Program-made: the position numbers and the translations under genes
Notes under the pieces: generated by a model
What the model saw: only the letters and a program-made list of their open reading frames with translations
What the model was told of the DNA's origin: nothing
The model's database searches: none
Assembly (NCBI GenBank): GCA_040275425.1
Contig: JBEOKB010000239.1
Span: forward strand, 1 to 20,859
Length of the DNA: 20,859 bases
Origin: Pinisolibacter sp040275425
Lineage (GTDB): Bacteria > Pseudomonadota > Alphaproteobacteria > Rhizobiales > Ancalomicrobiaceae
Reading direction: 5' to 3'
Part shown: positions 6,141 through 16,459 of the stretch, one piece after another
Numbering within the stretch: position 1 is the stretch's first letter
How the letters are laid out: every line of letters begins with the position of its first letter

Positions 6141-8744
6141 TCAGTGCCGCGCCGTCCCGGCCGGTCCCGCAACCTGCGATCCGGCATGCGGCAACAGCAC
6201 CGCGAAGAACGCCGGCACCGCGAGCAGATAGGCCCCGCCCGCGGTGAACAGCACCGCCCCCAGGCCGAAGCCGGTCGCCAGGATCGGCACGATCGCCGCC
6301 CCGATCACCGAGAAGCAGCCGTTGATGCCCCACGCCCACAGGAACATCGGTTCCTTGCGCAGCCGCGCCAGCCACCCCATCGCCGTCGGCATCGGGAAGC
6401 CCATCAGGAACGCCGGCGGCATGATGATCACGAAGCAGAAGATCAACCTGAGCCAGTACGGATACGCCCCGACCAGATCGAGCACCCGATCGAGGAACAG
6501 CCCGTAGCCGATCAGGATCGCCCCGATCGCCACCAGGATCGGCGGAAGCAGACGTCGCGCCTCGGCGTGAATCTTTTCGGAAACGAAACTACCCAGCCCC
6601 GAGAACACCAGCATGCCGGTGATCAGCACCGAGGCCGACACCGTGGCGTTGGACAGCGCCAGCACGAAATTGGCGATCAGCCCGACCTCGACCATGATGT
6701 AGCCGAGCCCGAGACAGGCGAAGTAGAGGATGGTCGGCCCCTTGCCCGGATAGGCCGAGAAGATCGTCCGCCACCCGAACACCACCGGGAACAGTACCAG
6801 CACCGCCGCCGTGATGCAGGCGATGCCCAGTGTCGCCCACAGGAGCAGATAACCCCATTCGTCCTGCACCAGCTCCAGCCGATCGGTGACCCTGGTCAGA
6901 TCACCCGGCTTCACGTAGGCGGCGAAATAGGCACGGTCGTTGGTGAGCTCGCGCGTGTCGAACACGTAGTCGCGCGCGATCCGCTCCCAGCCGCCGTTGA
7001 TCAGCCCGTCCCACGCCAGCCGCGCCAGCGTGATCGACGGCATCACCGTCGACACCTCGCCCGCCGGCGCGTCGCCGCCCGGCGGGGCGTTCGCCGCCAG
7101 CGACGCCATGTCGAAGAAGATCTGGTTGCGATAGTCGGCGAGAATGCCGTCGGCCGCGCTTCGGTCGACCACCATCCCCGGCGCCCAGATCTCCTCGAAC
7201 GACATCGCCTTCGTGTGCGCCCGGAGCTTGGCGATCTCCGCCTCGGTGAAGCCGCCGCGCTTGTAGAGCACCGTCGTCGTCGACAGGTAGCTCGACACCG
7301 CGAAGAAGCTCCGCGCCCGGCTCGCCGCGTCGACGTCGCCCGCCGCCGCCGCCATCGTCGCGTAGAGCTTGAGCACCGACTTCGGCGGCTCCTCCTTGTT
7401 CCACAGCGTCACCGACAGGATGCCGCCGTCCTTGAGCGCCCGCATGTAGCCGGCGAAGGCCTCGCGCGTGTAGGAGAACTTCTCCACGATCGAGAACCCG
7501 CCCGGGCTCGACAGACCGGCCGAATCGGCCAGCGAGAGGTCGATCACGTCGAAACGGCGATCGGTATGAGCGAGGTAGAGCCGCCCGTCGTAGTCGATCA
7601 CCCCGACGCGCGGATCGTTGAGCACGTCGCCGGTGAAGGCGCGCAGCGCCTCGTCGGTGCGGAACGCCGACAGGAGCGTCGGATTGCCCTCCGCCACCGT
7701 CACCGACGTCGACCCGACCTGCAGCGCCAGTGACGTCGAGATGCCGCCACCGAACTGCACCACGAAGGTCTCCGGCTTCTCCTTGAGGAGATAGGGGTAG
7801 ATCATCGGCAGATAGCGGAAATAGGCCGACTGCTCGTCGCTCAGCCGCCGGATGACGCCGATCGGCCCGTCGCCGTCGACGTAGAGCCCGAGATAGGCGT
7901 TCTCCGGCATCTTCGGCAGGTTGAAGGCGGCGTTGTCGGAGAGCCCCGGCGCGAAGTGCAGATAGGAACTCGAATAGACCTCGAGCCGCCCGAACGGCGA
8001 GGCGTGGTCGGCCACCAACTTGCTGTCGGGGAACTTGCGGGCATAGGACACGCCCTTGTAGTCCGACACCGCCAGCTTCGTCAGCCCGAGCGTCTGCGGC
8101 AGCACGAAATGGGTGAGGCCGGAGGCGATCGCCAGCACCAGGAGCGCCACCACCCCGGCCCGGTTGCCGAGCGCGACGAACCACAGGACGCTGCCCGCCG
8201 CCCACAGCATCAGCGGCACCGCCACCAGATTTTCCGGCACGAACACCCACATCGCCGCCAGGAACACGAGGCCGCTGAGGCCCGATCCGGCGAGATCGGC
8301 GAAGTAGAACCGGCTGAAGGTGGTGCGCGCCTTGAGGAACACCACGCCCAGGAACGCCGCCCCGGCCAGGAACGGCGTCAGATAGAGCAGGAAGTTCGCC
8401 GCCAGACGCCACTTCTGCGTCGGATCGGAGATCATGAAGATGGCGTTGAACGGCACCTGCTGCGCGATCAGGTTCGCCACCACCGTCAGCGGGCCGAACG
8501 CCAGCAGCGCGCCGGTCGAGACACCCTTCCAGTGCCGCGAGAACCAGCCGGTCGCCACGCTCATCACGGCGCTGGTCAGGCCGAATCCGAGCATGGCGAG
8601 GCTGACGACGAGCGACCCGAAGTGGGCCCAGCTTCCGACCGAGAAGATCCGCATGATCCCGATCTGAAGGGCGATCACCGCCCCTGCCACCAGGCCGACG
8701 GCGACGTAGTGCTGCCACTTCGGGCGTTCGTCGAGGTCGCTCAT
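6141..8744 (-). CDS. Membrane protein with central spermidine-synthase-like Rossmann domain
   Basis: This 867-residue protein has about seven membrane helices in residues 11-215, a large hydrophilic domain (about 216-630), then about seven helices (632-860). The central domain has a GGG loop (FGGGISTS, 331-338), an acidic residue after the next strand (VAEGNP) and FDVIDLSLADS (398-408) where spermidine synthases carry the DxxD catalytic strand, followed by GGILSVTLWN. This matches fused membrane/spermidine-synthase-like proteins. The usual amine-site motifs are not evident, so aminopropyl transfer is doubtful. Basic loops alternate so that the Rossmann domain is predicted outside the cytoplasm. 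Its ATG overlaps the stop of the upstream PIMT gene by four bases (8741-8744), so the pair should be co-translated. The true substrate is unknown. Confidence 0.82.
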   Translation of the reverse strand: MSDLDERPKWQHYVAVGLVAGAVIALQIGIMRIFSVGSWAHFGSLVVSLAMLGFGLTSAVMSVATGWFSRHWKGVSTGALLAFGPLTVVANLIAQQVPFNAIFMISDPTQKWRLAANFLLYLTPFLAGAAFLGVVFLKARTTFSRFYFADLAGSGLSGLVFLAAMWVFVPENLVAVPLMLWAAGSVLWFVALGNRAGVVALLVLAIASGLTHFVLPQTLGLTKLAVSDYKGVSYARKFPDSKLVADHASPFGRLEVYSSSYLHFAPGLSDNAAFNLPKMPENAYLGLYVDGDGPIGVIRRLSDEQSAYFRYLPMIYPYLLKEKPETFVVQFGGGISTSLALQVGSTSVTVAEGNPTLLSAFRTDEALRAFTGDVLNDPRVGVIDYDGRLYLAHTDRRFDVIDLSLADSAGLSSPGGFSIVEKFSYTREAFAGYMRALKDGGILSVTLWNKEEPPKSVLKLYATMAAAAGDVDAASRARSFFAVSSYLSTTTVLYKRGGFTEAEIAKLRAHTKAMSFEEIWAPGMVVDRSAADGILADYRNQIFFDMASLAANAPPGGDAPAGEVSTVMPSITLARLAWDGLINGGWERIARDYVFDTRELTNDRAYFAAYVKPGDLTRVTDRLELVQDEWGYLLLWATLGIACITAAVLVLFPVVFGWRTIFSAYPGKGPTILYFACLGLGYIMVEVGLIANFVLALSNATVSASVLITGMLVFSGLGSFVSEKIHAEARRLLPPILVAIGAILIGYGLFLDRVLDLVGAYPYWLRLIFCFVIIMPPAFLMGFPMPTAMGWLARLRKEPMFLWAWGINGCFSVIGAAIVPILATGFGLGAVLFTAGGAYLLAVPAFFAVLLPHAGSQVAGPAGTARH

Positions 8745-9610
8745 TTGCTGTGGGTGCCCTGGATGCTCTCACCCTCGAGCTTGGTGAAGGGCACGAACGG
8801 CACGATCTTGCCGCCGTAGATGTCGGAGCGGGTGACGTTGACGGTGCCGTCGGCCGCCACCTCCTTGACCACCTTGAGCACGCGCTGCGCCCCCGGCGGT
8901 CCGACCGGGATGACCATGATGCCGCCCGGCTTCAGCTGCTGCAGGAGCGGCGGCGGGATGTGGTCGATGCCGCAGGTGACGATGATCTTGTCGAACGGCC
9001 CGGCCTCTTCCCAACCGTAGTAGCCGTCGGCGTTCTTCGACTGGATCGCCTTGTATTCGGTGTAGCCGCGCGCGATCAGTCCGTCGTAGATCGAGCGAGT
9101 GCGCTCCGCCAGCGGCTTGATGATCTCGATCGTGTGGACCTTGTCGGTCAGATTGGCGAGATAGGCCGACTGGTAGCCCGACCCGGTGCCGATCTCGAGC
9201 ACCTTCTCGCCGAACTTCGGATCGATGGTCGAGGTCATGCGCCCGACCAGGAACGGACCGGAGATGGTCACGCCGAAGCCGATGTCGAGGAAGGCGTGCT
9301 CGTAGGCGCGCGCGAGATTCTGCGGCAGCACGAACTCCTCGCGCGGCGTCATCAGAAACGCGCGCTTGTTGCGGGCCTCCCACAGATCCTTGTTGGCGAT
9401 CAGCGAGGCGTAGCGCTGGAACCGCTCGGCCAGATACTTCGGATTCTCGCCGCGATTGGCCACCATCCAGTCGATGAAGGCCTTCTCCCCGTCCGAGGGC
9501 GGATAGATGTCGTAGCCGTAGGCCGTCGGCACCTTGGCCTCGGCCCCGAACGGCAGTGTCGCGGTCGCGGCGAACGCCGCCGCCCCGGTCAGAAACCCTC
9601 GTCGATCCAT
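8741..9610 (-). CDS. Tat-exported protein-L-isoaspartate O-methyltransferase homologue
   Basis: A 289-residue protein. Residues 1-25 look like a Tat signal (MDRRGFLTG, then an Ala-rich hydrophobic stretch ending FGAEA). The rest matches PIMT: AFLMTPREEFV, the substrate-site motif TISGPF (115-120), SAM motif I VLEIGTGSGYQSA (137-149), HTIEI with the SAM-binding acidic residue, FDKIIVTCG and LKPGGIMVIPVG. PIMT methylates L-isoaspartyl residues for repair of aged proteins and is normally cytoplasmic. A start farther upstream is open (9853) but has no family similarity; ATG 9608-9610 puts the twin arginines at the N-terminus. It is longer than standard PIMT (about 210 residues) because of the leader and an extra helical segment of about 70 residues. 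Confidence 0.87.
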   Translation of the reverse strand: MDRRGFLTGAAAFAATATLPFGAEAKVPTAYGYDIYPPSDGEKAFIDWMVANRGENPKYLAERFQRYASLIANKDLWEARNKRAFLMTPREEFVLPQNLARAYEHAFLDIGFGVTISGPFLVGRMTSTIDPKFGEKVLEIGTGSGYQSAYLANLTDKVHTIEIIKPLAERTRSIYDGLIARGYTEYKAIQSKNADGYYGWEEAGPFDKIIVTCGIDHIPPPLLQQLKPGGIMVIPVGPPGAQRVLKVVKEVAADGTVNVTRSDIYGGKIVPFVPFTKLEGESIQGTHSK

Positions 9611-9677
9611 CTCCGTCCCCCCGATTCGCGGCCCGACGGATCCCACCTCCCGCCGCGCCTTGAAATGATTGAAATCG

Positions 9678-9705
9678 AGCTTATCCGGAACGGTTCGCCC
9701 GTCAA
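9678..9705 (-). promoter_or_regulatory. Possible promoter of the PIMT-membrane protein operon
   Basis: On the minus strand TTGACG (complement of 9700-9705), five of six matches to the -35 consensus, is followed after 16 bases by TAAGCT (complement of 9678-9683), a weak -10. It lies about 70 bases before ATG 9610. The rest of the 272-bp divergent gap up to the FkbM gene shows nothing else I can support. Confidence 0.4.
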
Positions 9706-9882
9706 TCGCGGCCCGCGCGATCTCTCGAACCGATCTCCGGCGACCGCCTTCCCACGCGGAGCCGACGCCGATCGGCGGTGGAACCTCGAGGCGAGCCGGA
9801 GTAGCGTCCCGGGACACCGACGCGCGGGGATTCGACCGATTCCCGCGCGCCACGATCGATCCGGCGGCGAAAGGCCCTTTCG

Positions 9883-10866
9883 ATGTCTCACCAACGCTCG
9901 AAGTCCCGCCCCGCCTCGCACCCGGCCGCCGAGCCCGCGACGATCGATCGGCACGACGCCCTGATGCGGGGGATCGCCGGCCTCGACGCCAAGCTCGATC
10001 GCCTGCTCGCCGGCTCCGCCCCCGCGCCGCGCCCCGACGCCCCCGGGCCGCGCTTCGTCGTCTCGCCGACCGCCGACGGCATGATGATGACCGACACCGC
10101 GGACATGATGATCGGCGAGGAGCTGCGCACCAAGGGTCACTTCGAGGAGAAGCACATCGACCGTGCCCTCGCCCTGCTCGCCAAGGCCGGGATCGGGATC
10201 CAGAACTCCGTCTTCCTCGACATCGGCGCCAACATCGGCACCCACTCGCTCCACGCCCTGAAGCTCGGCTTCCAGCACGCCCTGTGCATCGAGCCCGATC
10301 CCGACAACTTCCGCCTCCTGCGCATCAACCAGATCCTCAACGGCGTCGACGGGCGCTGCACCAACATCAACGCCGCCGCCTCGAACCGGGAGGAGGAGGG
10401 CGTGCTCGAACTGTCGCCCTCCAACTTCGGTGACTACCGCGTCCGCTCCGACCATGCCGGCGCCGAGGTCCACGACGAATCCAGTTGGAAGACCCGGCCG
10501 ATCGTCACCCGCACCCTCGACGGCATCTTCGCGAGCCTGAAGATCGAGGCCTCGCTGATCGGCTTCACCTGGATCGACACCCAGGGCCACGAAGGCTTCG
10601 TCTTCGCCGGCGGCCGGGGCCTTCTCGCCGCCTCCGCGCCGATCGTCTGCGAATTCTGGCCCTACGGCATGGAGCGTTCCGGCGGCTATCCGCTGCTGCG
10701 CGAGACCCTCGCCGGCTCCGGCCGCCGCATCGTCGAGTTGCGCGGCTCGATCCGCAGCGGCTCCCTCCGGGAACTGACCCTCGCCGATCTCGACGAGCTC
10801 TACGCCGCCATGCTCCGGGGCGAGGGCCCCGGCGCCTCGCCCCACACCGATCTGCTGCTGATCTGA
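9883..10866 (+). CDS. FkbM family methyltransferase
   Basis: A 327-residue protein whose middle shows the FkbM pattern: SAM motif I VFLDIGANIGTHSL (from residue 110), the acidic CIEPDPDNFRLL strand, then TRTLDGI and WIDTQGHEGFVFAGG, which corresponds to the family's KID-x-EG block (Asp-x-x-Gly-His-Glu here). FkbM-type enzymes O-methylate varied small molecules and sugars. The target here is unknown. The first about 60 residues (polar, Ala/Pro-rich, with a possible short coiled coil around LMRGIAGLDAKLDRLLAG) are outside the domain. AAGG at 9871-9874 precedes ATG 9883. It is divergent from the exported PIMT operon. No signal peptide, so it is expected to be cytoplasmic. Confidence 0.88.
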   Translation: MSHQRSKSRPASHPAAEPATIDRHDALMRGIAGLDAKLDRLLAGSAPAPRPDAPGPRFVVSPTADGMMMTDTADMMIGEELRTKGHFEEKHIDRALALLAKAGIGIQNSVFLDIGANIGTHSLHALKLGFQHALCIEPDPDNFRLLRINQILNGVDGRCTNINAAASNREEEGVLELSPSNFGDYRVRSDHAGAEVHDESSWKTRPIVTRTLDGIFASLKIEASLIGFTWIDTQGHEGFVFAGGRGLLAASAPIVCEFWPYGMERSGGYPLLRETLAGSGRRIVELRGSIRSGSLRELTLADLDELYAAMLRGEGPGASPHTDLLLI

Positions 10867-10993
10867 CCACCACGCCCGCCGCGCCGACGATCTCGGCCGG
10901 TGTGCGGGGTTTTCCCGGCGCGCGCCCGTCGAGATCGCGATAGAGTGGCCCGCGCGGGCGCCCGCATCGACCGGCCCCGTCGCGGAGGTCGGC

Positions 10994-13552
<2,559 letters not shown>

Positions 13553-13574
13553 TCGTCGCGACGCACGCGTCCTC

Positions 13575-13599
13575 CCGCGCGAAGCCCGGCCTCGCGCGG
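13575..13599 (+). terminator. GC hairpin after the ATPase gene, possible terminator
   Basis: A perfect 8-bp inverted repeat, CCGCGCGA and TCGCGCGG with a nine-base loop, starts 23 bases after the ATPase stop. No T-run follows, so intrinsic termination is uncertain. It also lies near the junction with the integrative element. Confidence 0.4.
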
Positions 13600-13630
13600 C
13601 GGTTCATCGGGATGTCGTGGGGTCGGGAAG

Positions 13631-13661
13631 ATCATGGCGGTGAGAGAGACCGCCATATGAT
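13631..13661. repeat. Bulged inverted repeat at the chromosome-element junction
   Basis: ATGGCGGT (13634-13641) and ACCGCCAT (13649-13656) form a perfect stem with a seven-base GAGAGAG loop. ATC and GAT extend the stem past a short bulge. The following 100 bases (about 13,657-13,780) are strikingly A/T-rich for this genome. It could be an operator, part of an attachment site or a terminator; it has no T-run. Confidence 0.45.
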
Positions 13662-13781
13662 TCTTCGCAGAAGACCGTCAAATTTCGCAAGACGCCATAA
13701 CATTCAAACAAAACAACCGCTTTTATACGATCAATCTTCGTCACCTTCCGTTGCCGTTCACGTCAATCCGCGTTAAAAAGT

Positions 13782-13830
13782 GGGACCGAAACAGGGACCA
13801 TATCCTGAGGCACCGTCTCGGTCCCGTTTT
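13782..13830 (+). repeat. GGGACC boxes and terminator-like stem upstream of the integrase
   Basis: GGGACC occurs at 13782 and 13794 and inverted (GGTCCC) at 13820-13825. GGGACCGA (13782-13789) pairs perfectly with TCGGTCCC (13818-13825) and a run of five T follows at 13827-13831. It may be a terminator insulating the integrase gene, integrase arm-binding sites, or part of the attachment region. No tRNA gene was seen nearby. The 296-bp gap 13553-13848 holds no gene. Confidence 0.5.
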
Positions 13831-13848
13831 TCGGGGAGACCGGACAAC

Positions 13849-15102
13849 ATGGCGCGTCAACTCCACAAGCTCTCCGCTCGCACCGTTGAGACCCTGACCG
13901 AGCCCGGCCGATACGGTGATGGTGGCGGGCTCTATCTCGTACTGGACCCCACCGGCCGTCGGCGCTGGGTCTTTCGCTACGCCCGCGATGGAAAGACGAC
14001 GGACATGGGGCTGGGGGCTTCTGGCAAGCACGCAGTGAGCCTCGCGGAGGCCCGCACTGCCGCTTCCAGTGCCCGCGCGCTTCTGGATCAGGGGAAGGAC
14101 CCGCGCGTCGAGCGCGAAGCGCTGCGCGCCGCCGAGAAGGCCAGTGATGCAAAGGAGATCGTGACCTTCGGCAAGTTCGCCGACGAACTCGTCCAACAGA
14201 TCGAGGAGGGTTTCCGCAACGCCAAGCACCGGGCGCAGTGGAAGAGCACCCTCAAGGAATACGGTGCACCAATCCGCGACAAGGCGATCGACGCCATCAG
14301 CACCGACGACGTCCTCGAAGTGCTCAAGCCGATCTGGATGACCAAGGCCGAAACCGCTTCTCGTGTCCGGGGGCGCATCGAGCGCATCCTGGATGCAGCC
14401 AAGGCGAAGGGCTTGCGCTCGGGCGAGAACCCGGCCCGGTGGCGAGGCCACCTGTCAAACCTACTGCCGAAACGCCAGAAGCTCCAACGCGGGCACCATG
14501 CGGCTCTGCCATTCGAGAGGATCGCCGGTTTCGTCGCCGAGATCCGCGACCGCGACGCCACGGCAGCGCGGGCGATGGAGTTCCTGATCCTCACGGCGGC
14601 ACGCTCCGGAGAAGTCCTCGGGGCGACCTGGGGCGAAATCGACCAGGAAGCGAAGCTCTGGACCATCCCGGCGCCGCGCATGAAGGCCGGGCGCGAACAT
14701 CGCGTTCCGCTCACGTCACGCGCCCTGGAGATCCTGGAGAGCATGGCGAAGCTGCGGCCGAAGGAGGCGTCGCCTGGCGATTACGTCTTCCCCGGACAGA
14801 AGCCCAAGCGCCCGCTCTCCGTCATGACGTTGGAAATGCTCCTGCGCCGGATGAAACGCGATGACATCACGACGCACGGGTTTCGATCGACGTTCCGCGA
14901 TTGGGCCGGGGAGATGACCCCCTTTCCACGCGAAGTCGCAGAGGCCGCATTGGCGCATGTCGTAGGTGACGCCACCGAGCGCGCCTATCGCCGCGGTGAC
15001 GCCCTGGAGAAGCGCCGGAATCTCATGGACGCTTGGGCGACCTATTGCGAGCTGAAGGCCAGTGGCAACGTCGTGGCGTTCCCGGTGGGGGCGAGCGCAT
15101 GA
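13849..15102 (+). CDS. P4-type tyrosine integrase
   Basis: A 417-residue tyrosine recombinase. Residues 8-86 match the arm-DNA-binding (DUF4102-type) domain with YGDGGGLYLVLDP and RRWVFRY. A SAM-like core-binding domain follows (about 105-205). The catalytic domain carries Arg252 in AARSGEVLG, Lys279, His343 and Arg346 in THGFRSTFRDW, His370 in LAHVVG and the nucleophile Tyr380 in ERAYRRGD. It would integrate and excise the element by site-specific recombination. ATG 13849 was chosen over an in-frame upstream start (13780) because the family N-terminus begins here and the upstream part lies in the GGGACC repeats. It sits at the left end of the element and points inward. Its stop overlaps the next gene's ATG. 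Confidence 0.95.
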   Translation: MARQLHKLSARTVETLTEPGRYGDGGGLYLVLDPTGRRRWVFRYARDGKTTDMGLGASGKHAVSLAEARTAASSARALLDQGKDPRVEREALRAAEKASDAKEIVTFGKFADELVQQIEEGFRNAKHRAQWKSTLKEYGAPIRDKAIDAISTDDVLEVLKPIWMTKAETASRVRGRIERILDAAKAKGLRSGENPARWRGHLSNLLPKRQKLQRGHHAALPFERIAGFVAEIRDRDATAARAMEFLILTAARSGEVLGATWGEIDQEAKLWTIPAPRMKAGREHRVPLTSRALEILESMAKLRPKEASPGDYVFPGQKPKRPLSVMTLEMLLRRMKRDDITTHGFRSTFRDWAGEMTPFPREVAEAALAHVVGDATERAYRRGDALEKRRNLMDAWATYCELKASGNVVAFPVGASA

Positions 15103-15758
15103 GCACCGATCGCCCGACCCGTGAGGCGCCCTGGATTGATCCTGAAACCGGGACGCAGGTTTGGCGGGAGAGAGATCCCGCATCGGGGGTTGTGACTTGG
15201 ATCTGGAAAGACCCAGCATCGCAGATCGTCACCGAGAGTGTCGACGGCGACACGATCCCCTTCGAAAGGCTACATTCAACACGAGGGCGCCCCGGCCCGA
15301 CTGTCGAGGAGATCCGGCGACGGGCCGTATTGGAAGGTCTTCTCAGGGCACGAGTCGACGAGGGATATTCGGTAGAGAACGCAGCGCTTTGCGCTGCGAA
15401 GTTTTTTGATCGATATGTCCCGCCGGAAGGTCTGAGCGATGCTGCCTATAAGAACGACCCAACCATCGAGAGGGCGCGAGAGGCTGAGAAAGAAGTCGCC
15501 GATCTCATCCGCACGAGGCACTATCGAGAGTTTGATAAGATCCGTCCTGACGTAATCCCAGAGCTGATTTGGCTTGCGGCCGTGAGGGTGTTCGCTGTTG
15601 CCCAGATCGAAGATCGAACACGCGCCCTGCGATCGGTCCTCGGCGACGTGTTGGCGAGTTTCAAGGGCGACGATCGCAATGCTGTAGAACAGAACTCCGA
15701 CCGGGTCCTCAACTACGCGCGAGATCTCTTGAACGCAGCGGAGAGCGGCGTGACTTGA
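15099..15758 (+). CDS. Unrecognised 219-aa protein coupled to the integrase
   Basis: The ATG overlaps the integrase TGA (ATGA, 15099-15102), so it is very likely co-translated with the integrase. The protein is acidic and mostly helical after residue 60, with Trp-rich repeats near the start (APWIDPETGTQVWRERDP, then TWIWKDPASQIV), which look like two related beta-hairpin units. I do not recognise a family and see no signal peptide, membrane helix or classic HTH. Codon use is less G/C-biased than that of the chromosomal genes, consistent with transfer. An excisionase, directionality factor or unrelated cargo are all possible. Confidence 0.78.
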   Translation: MSTDRPTREAPWIDPETGTQVWRERDPASGVVTWIWKDPASQIVTESVDGDTIPFERLHSTRGRPGPTVEEIRRRAVLEGLLRARVDEGYSVENAALCAAKFFDRYVPPEGLSDAAYKNDPTIERAREAEKEVADLIRTRHYREFDKIRPDVIPELIWLAAVRVFAVAQIEDRTRALRSVLGDVLASFKGDDRNAVEQNSDRVLNYARDLLNAAESGVT

Positions 15759-15940
15759 GCGCATTCAGCGGGGCGCCGGAGCCCGCCGAGAATCCGACAT
15801 GCCACTTGCTCCCGGAGCGCACGACGGCCATCCTTCTCGCCAACCACGGCGTTCGCGAAGGCATCCGGCGCCGAGGGCGACGAACGCCTCTTCAGTTCCG
15901 TAGCCCAACGCCGCGCCGGGTTGTGACAAGGTGCGGCCGG

Positions 15941-16378
15941 TCAGGCCACCCCGGTGGGCTCCATGTCCGCGAGGTCGCCGCCAAGCACCGCACCATCGGC
16001 GAGGCCCGCCGCGAGCCCCACGCCGCCGCAGATCAGCGCGGCCGACAGCTCGCGCGCGGTGTGTGGGCAATCGGTCGCCAGCGCGATTTCAACCCCGGCG
16101 ACGTCCTGCGGGCGGAACGTCAATTCGATCCGGCCGTCCGCCAAGACCGTGTGTTCGATGCACTCCGCATCCGCCGGGGCGATGGTGACGGCCGCAACGA
16201 CGAGGTTGAGCGCCGCCGCGATTTCAAAGACGGCTAGACCCGCGCCAACGGTCCCGAAGCCTTCGACGACGAGGCCGAAGGTGTCGGGCGGCGGCTCGTC
16301 GAAGGACTTCACGTCGGCTACGAGCCGATCGGTAAGGGTCATCACATCGGCGAATTCAGCGGCGGAAAGCCGGATCAT
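15941..16378 (-). CDS. Unrecognised 145-aa protein, element small protein 1
   Basis: A 145-residue acidic protein without a recognisable domain. Residues 35-70 are a hydrophobic Gly/Ala/Val-rich stretch (GLVVEGFGTVGAGLAVFEIAAALNLVV, given here only as a region), which might be one membrane segment or a buried helix. The end is GLAAGLADGAVLGGD, also apolar. GAGACAGG lies a few bases before ATG 16376-16378. It is downstream of the 143-aa gene on the same strand, with 81 bases between, and probably shares its transcript. The 182 bases to its left (15759-15940) hold nothing I can support. Function unknown. Confidence 0.6.
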   Translation of the reverse strand: MIRLSAAEFADVMTLTDRLVADVKSFDEPPPDTFGLVVEGFGTVGAGLAVFEIAAALNLVVAAVTIAPADAECIEHTVLADGRIELTFRPQDVAGVEIALATDCPHTARELSAALICGGVGLAAGLADGAVLGGDLADMEPTGVA

Positions 16379-16459
16379 GGCCTGTCTCGTTGTCGTGGTT
16401 GGGCGCTGTTGTCGGGCGCCAGGGAAACGATTCTCGTATTCGCGTTCGCGACAGAGACC

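Noticed and set aside
10954..10965. Perfect palindrome GCGGGCGCCCGC before the ATPase gene
   Set aside because: Several 12-bp palindromes are expected by chance in a window of this size and GC content, and it has no other support.
13679..13687. Nine-base match CAAATTTCG with its complement at 20172-20180 as element ends
   Set aside because: It is inverted, whereas attachment sites of tyrosine integrases give direct repeats, and nine bases are too short to stand alone.
13553..13848. tRNA gene as attachment site
   Set aside because: No cloverleaf, T-loop (GTTCGANNC) or CCA end could be found in this interval on either strand.
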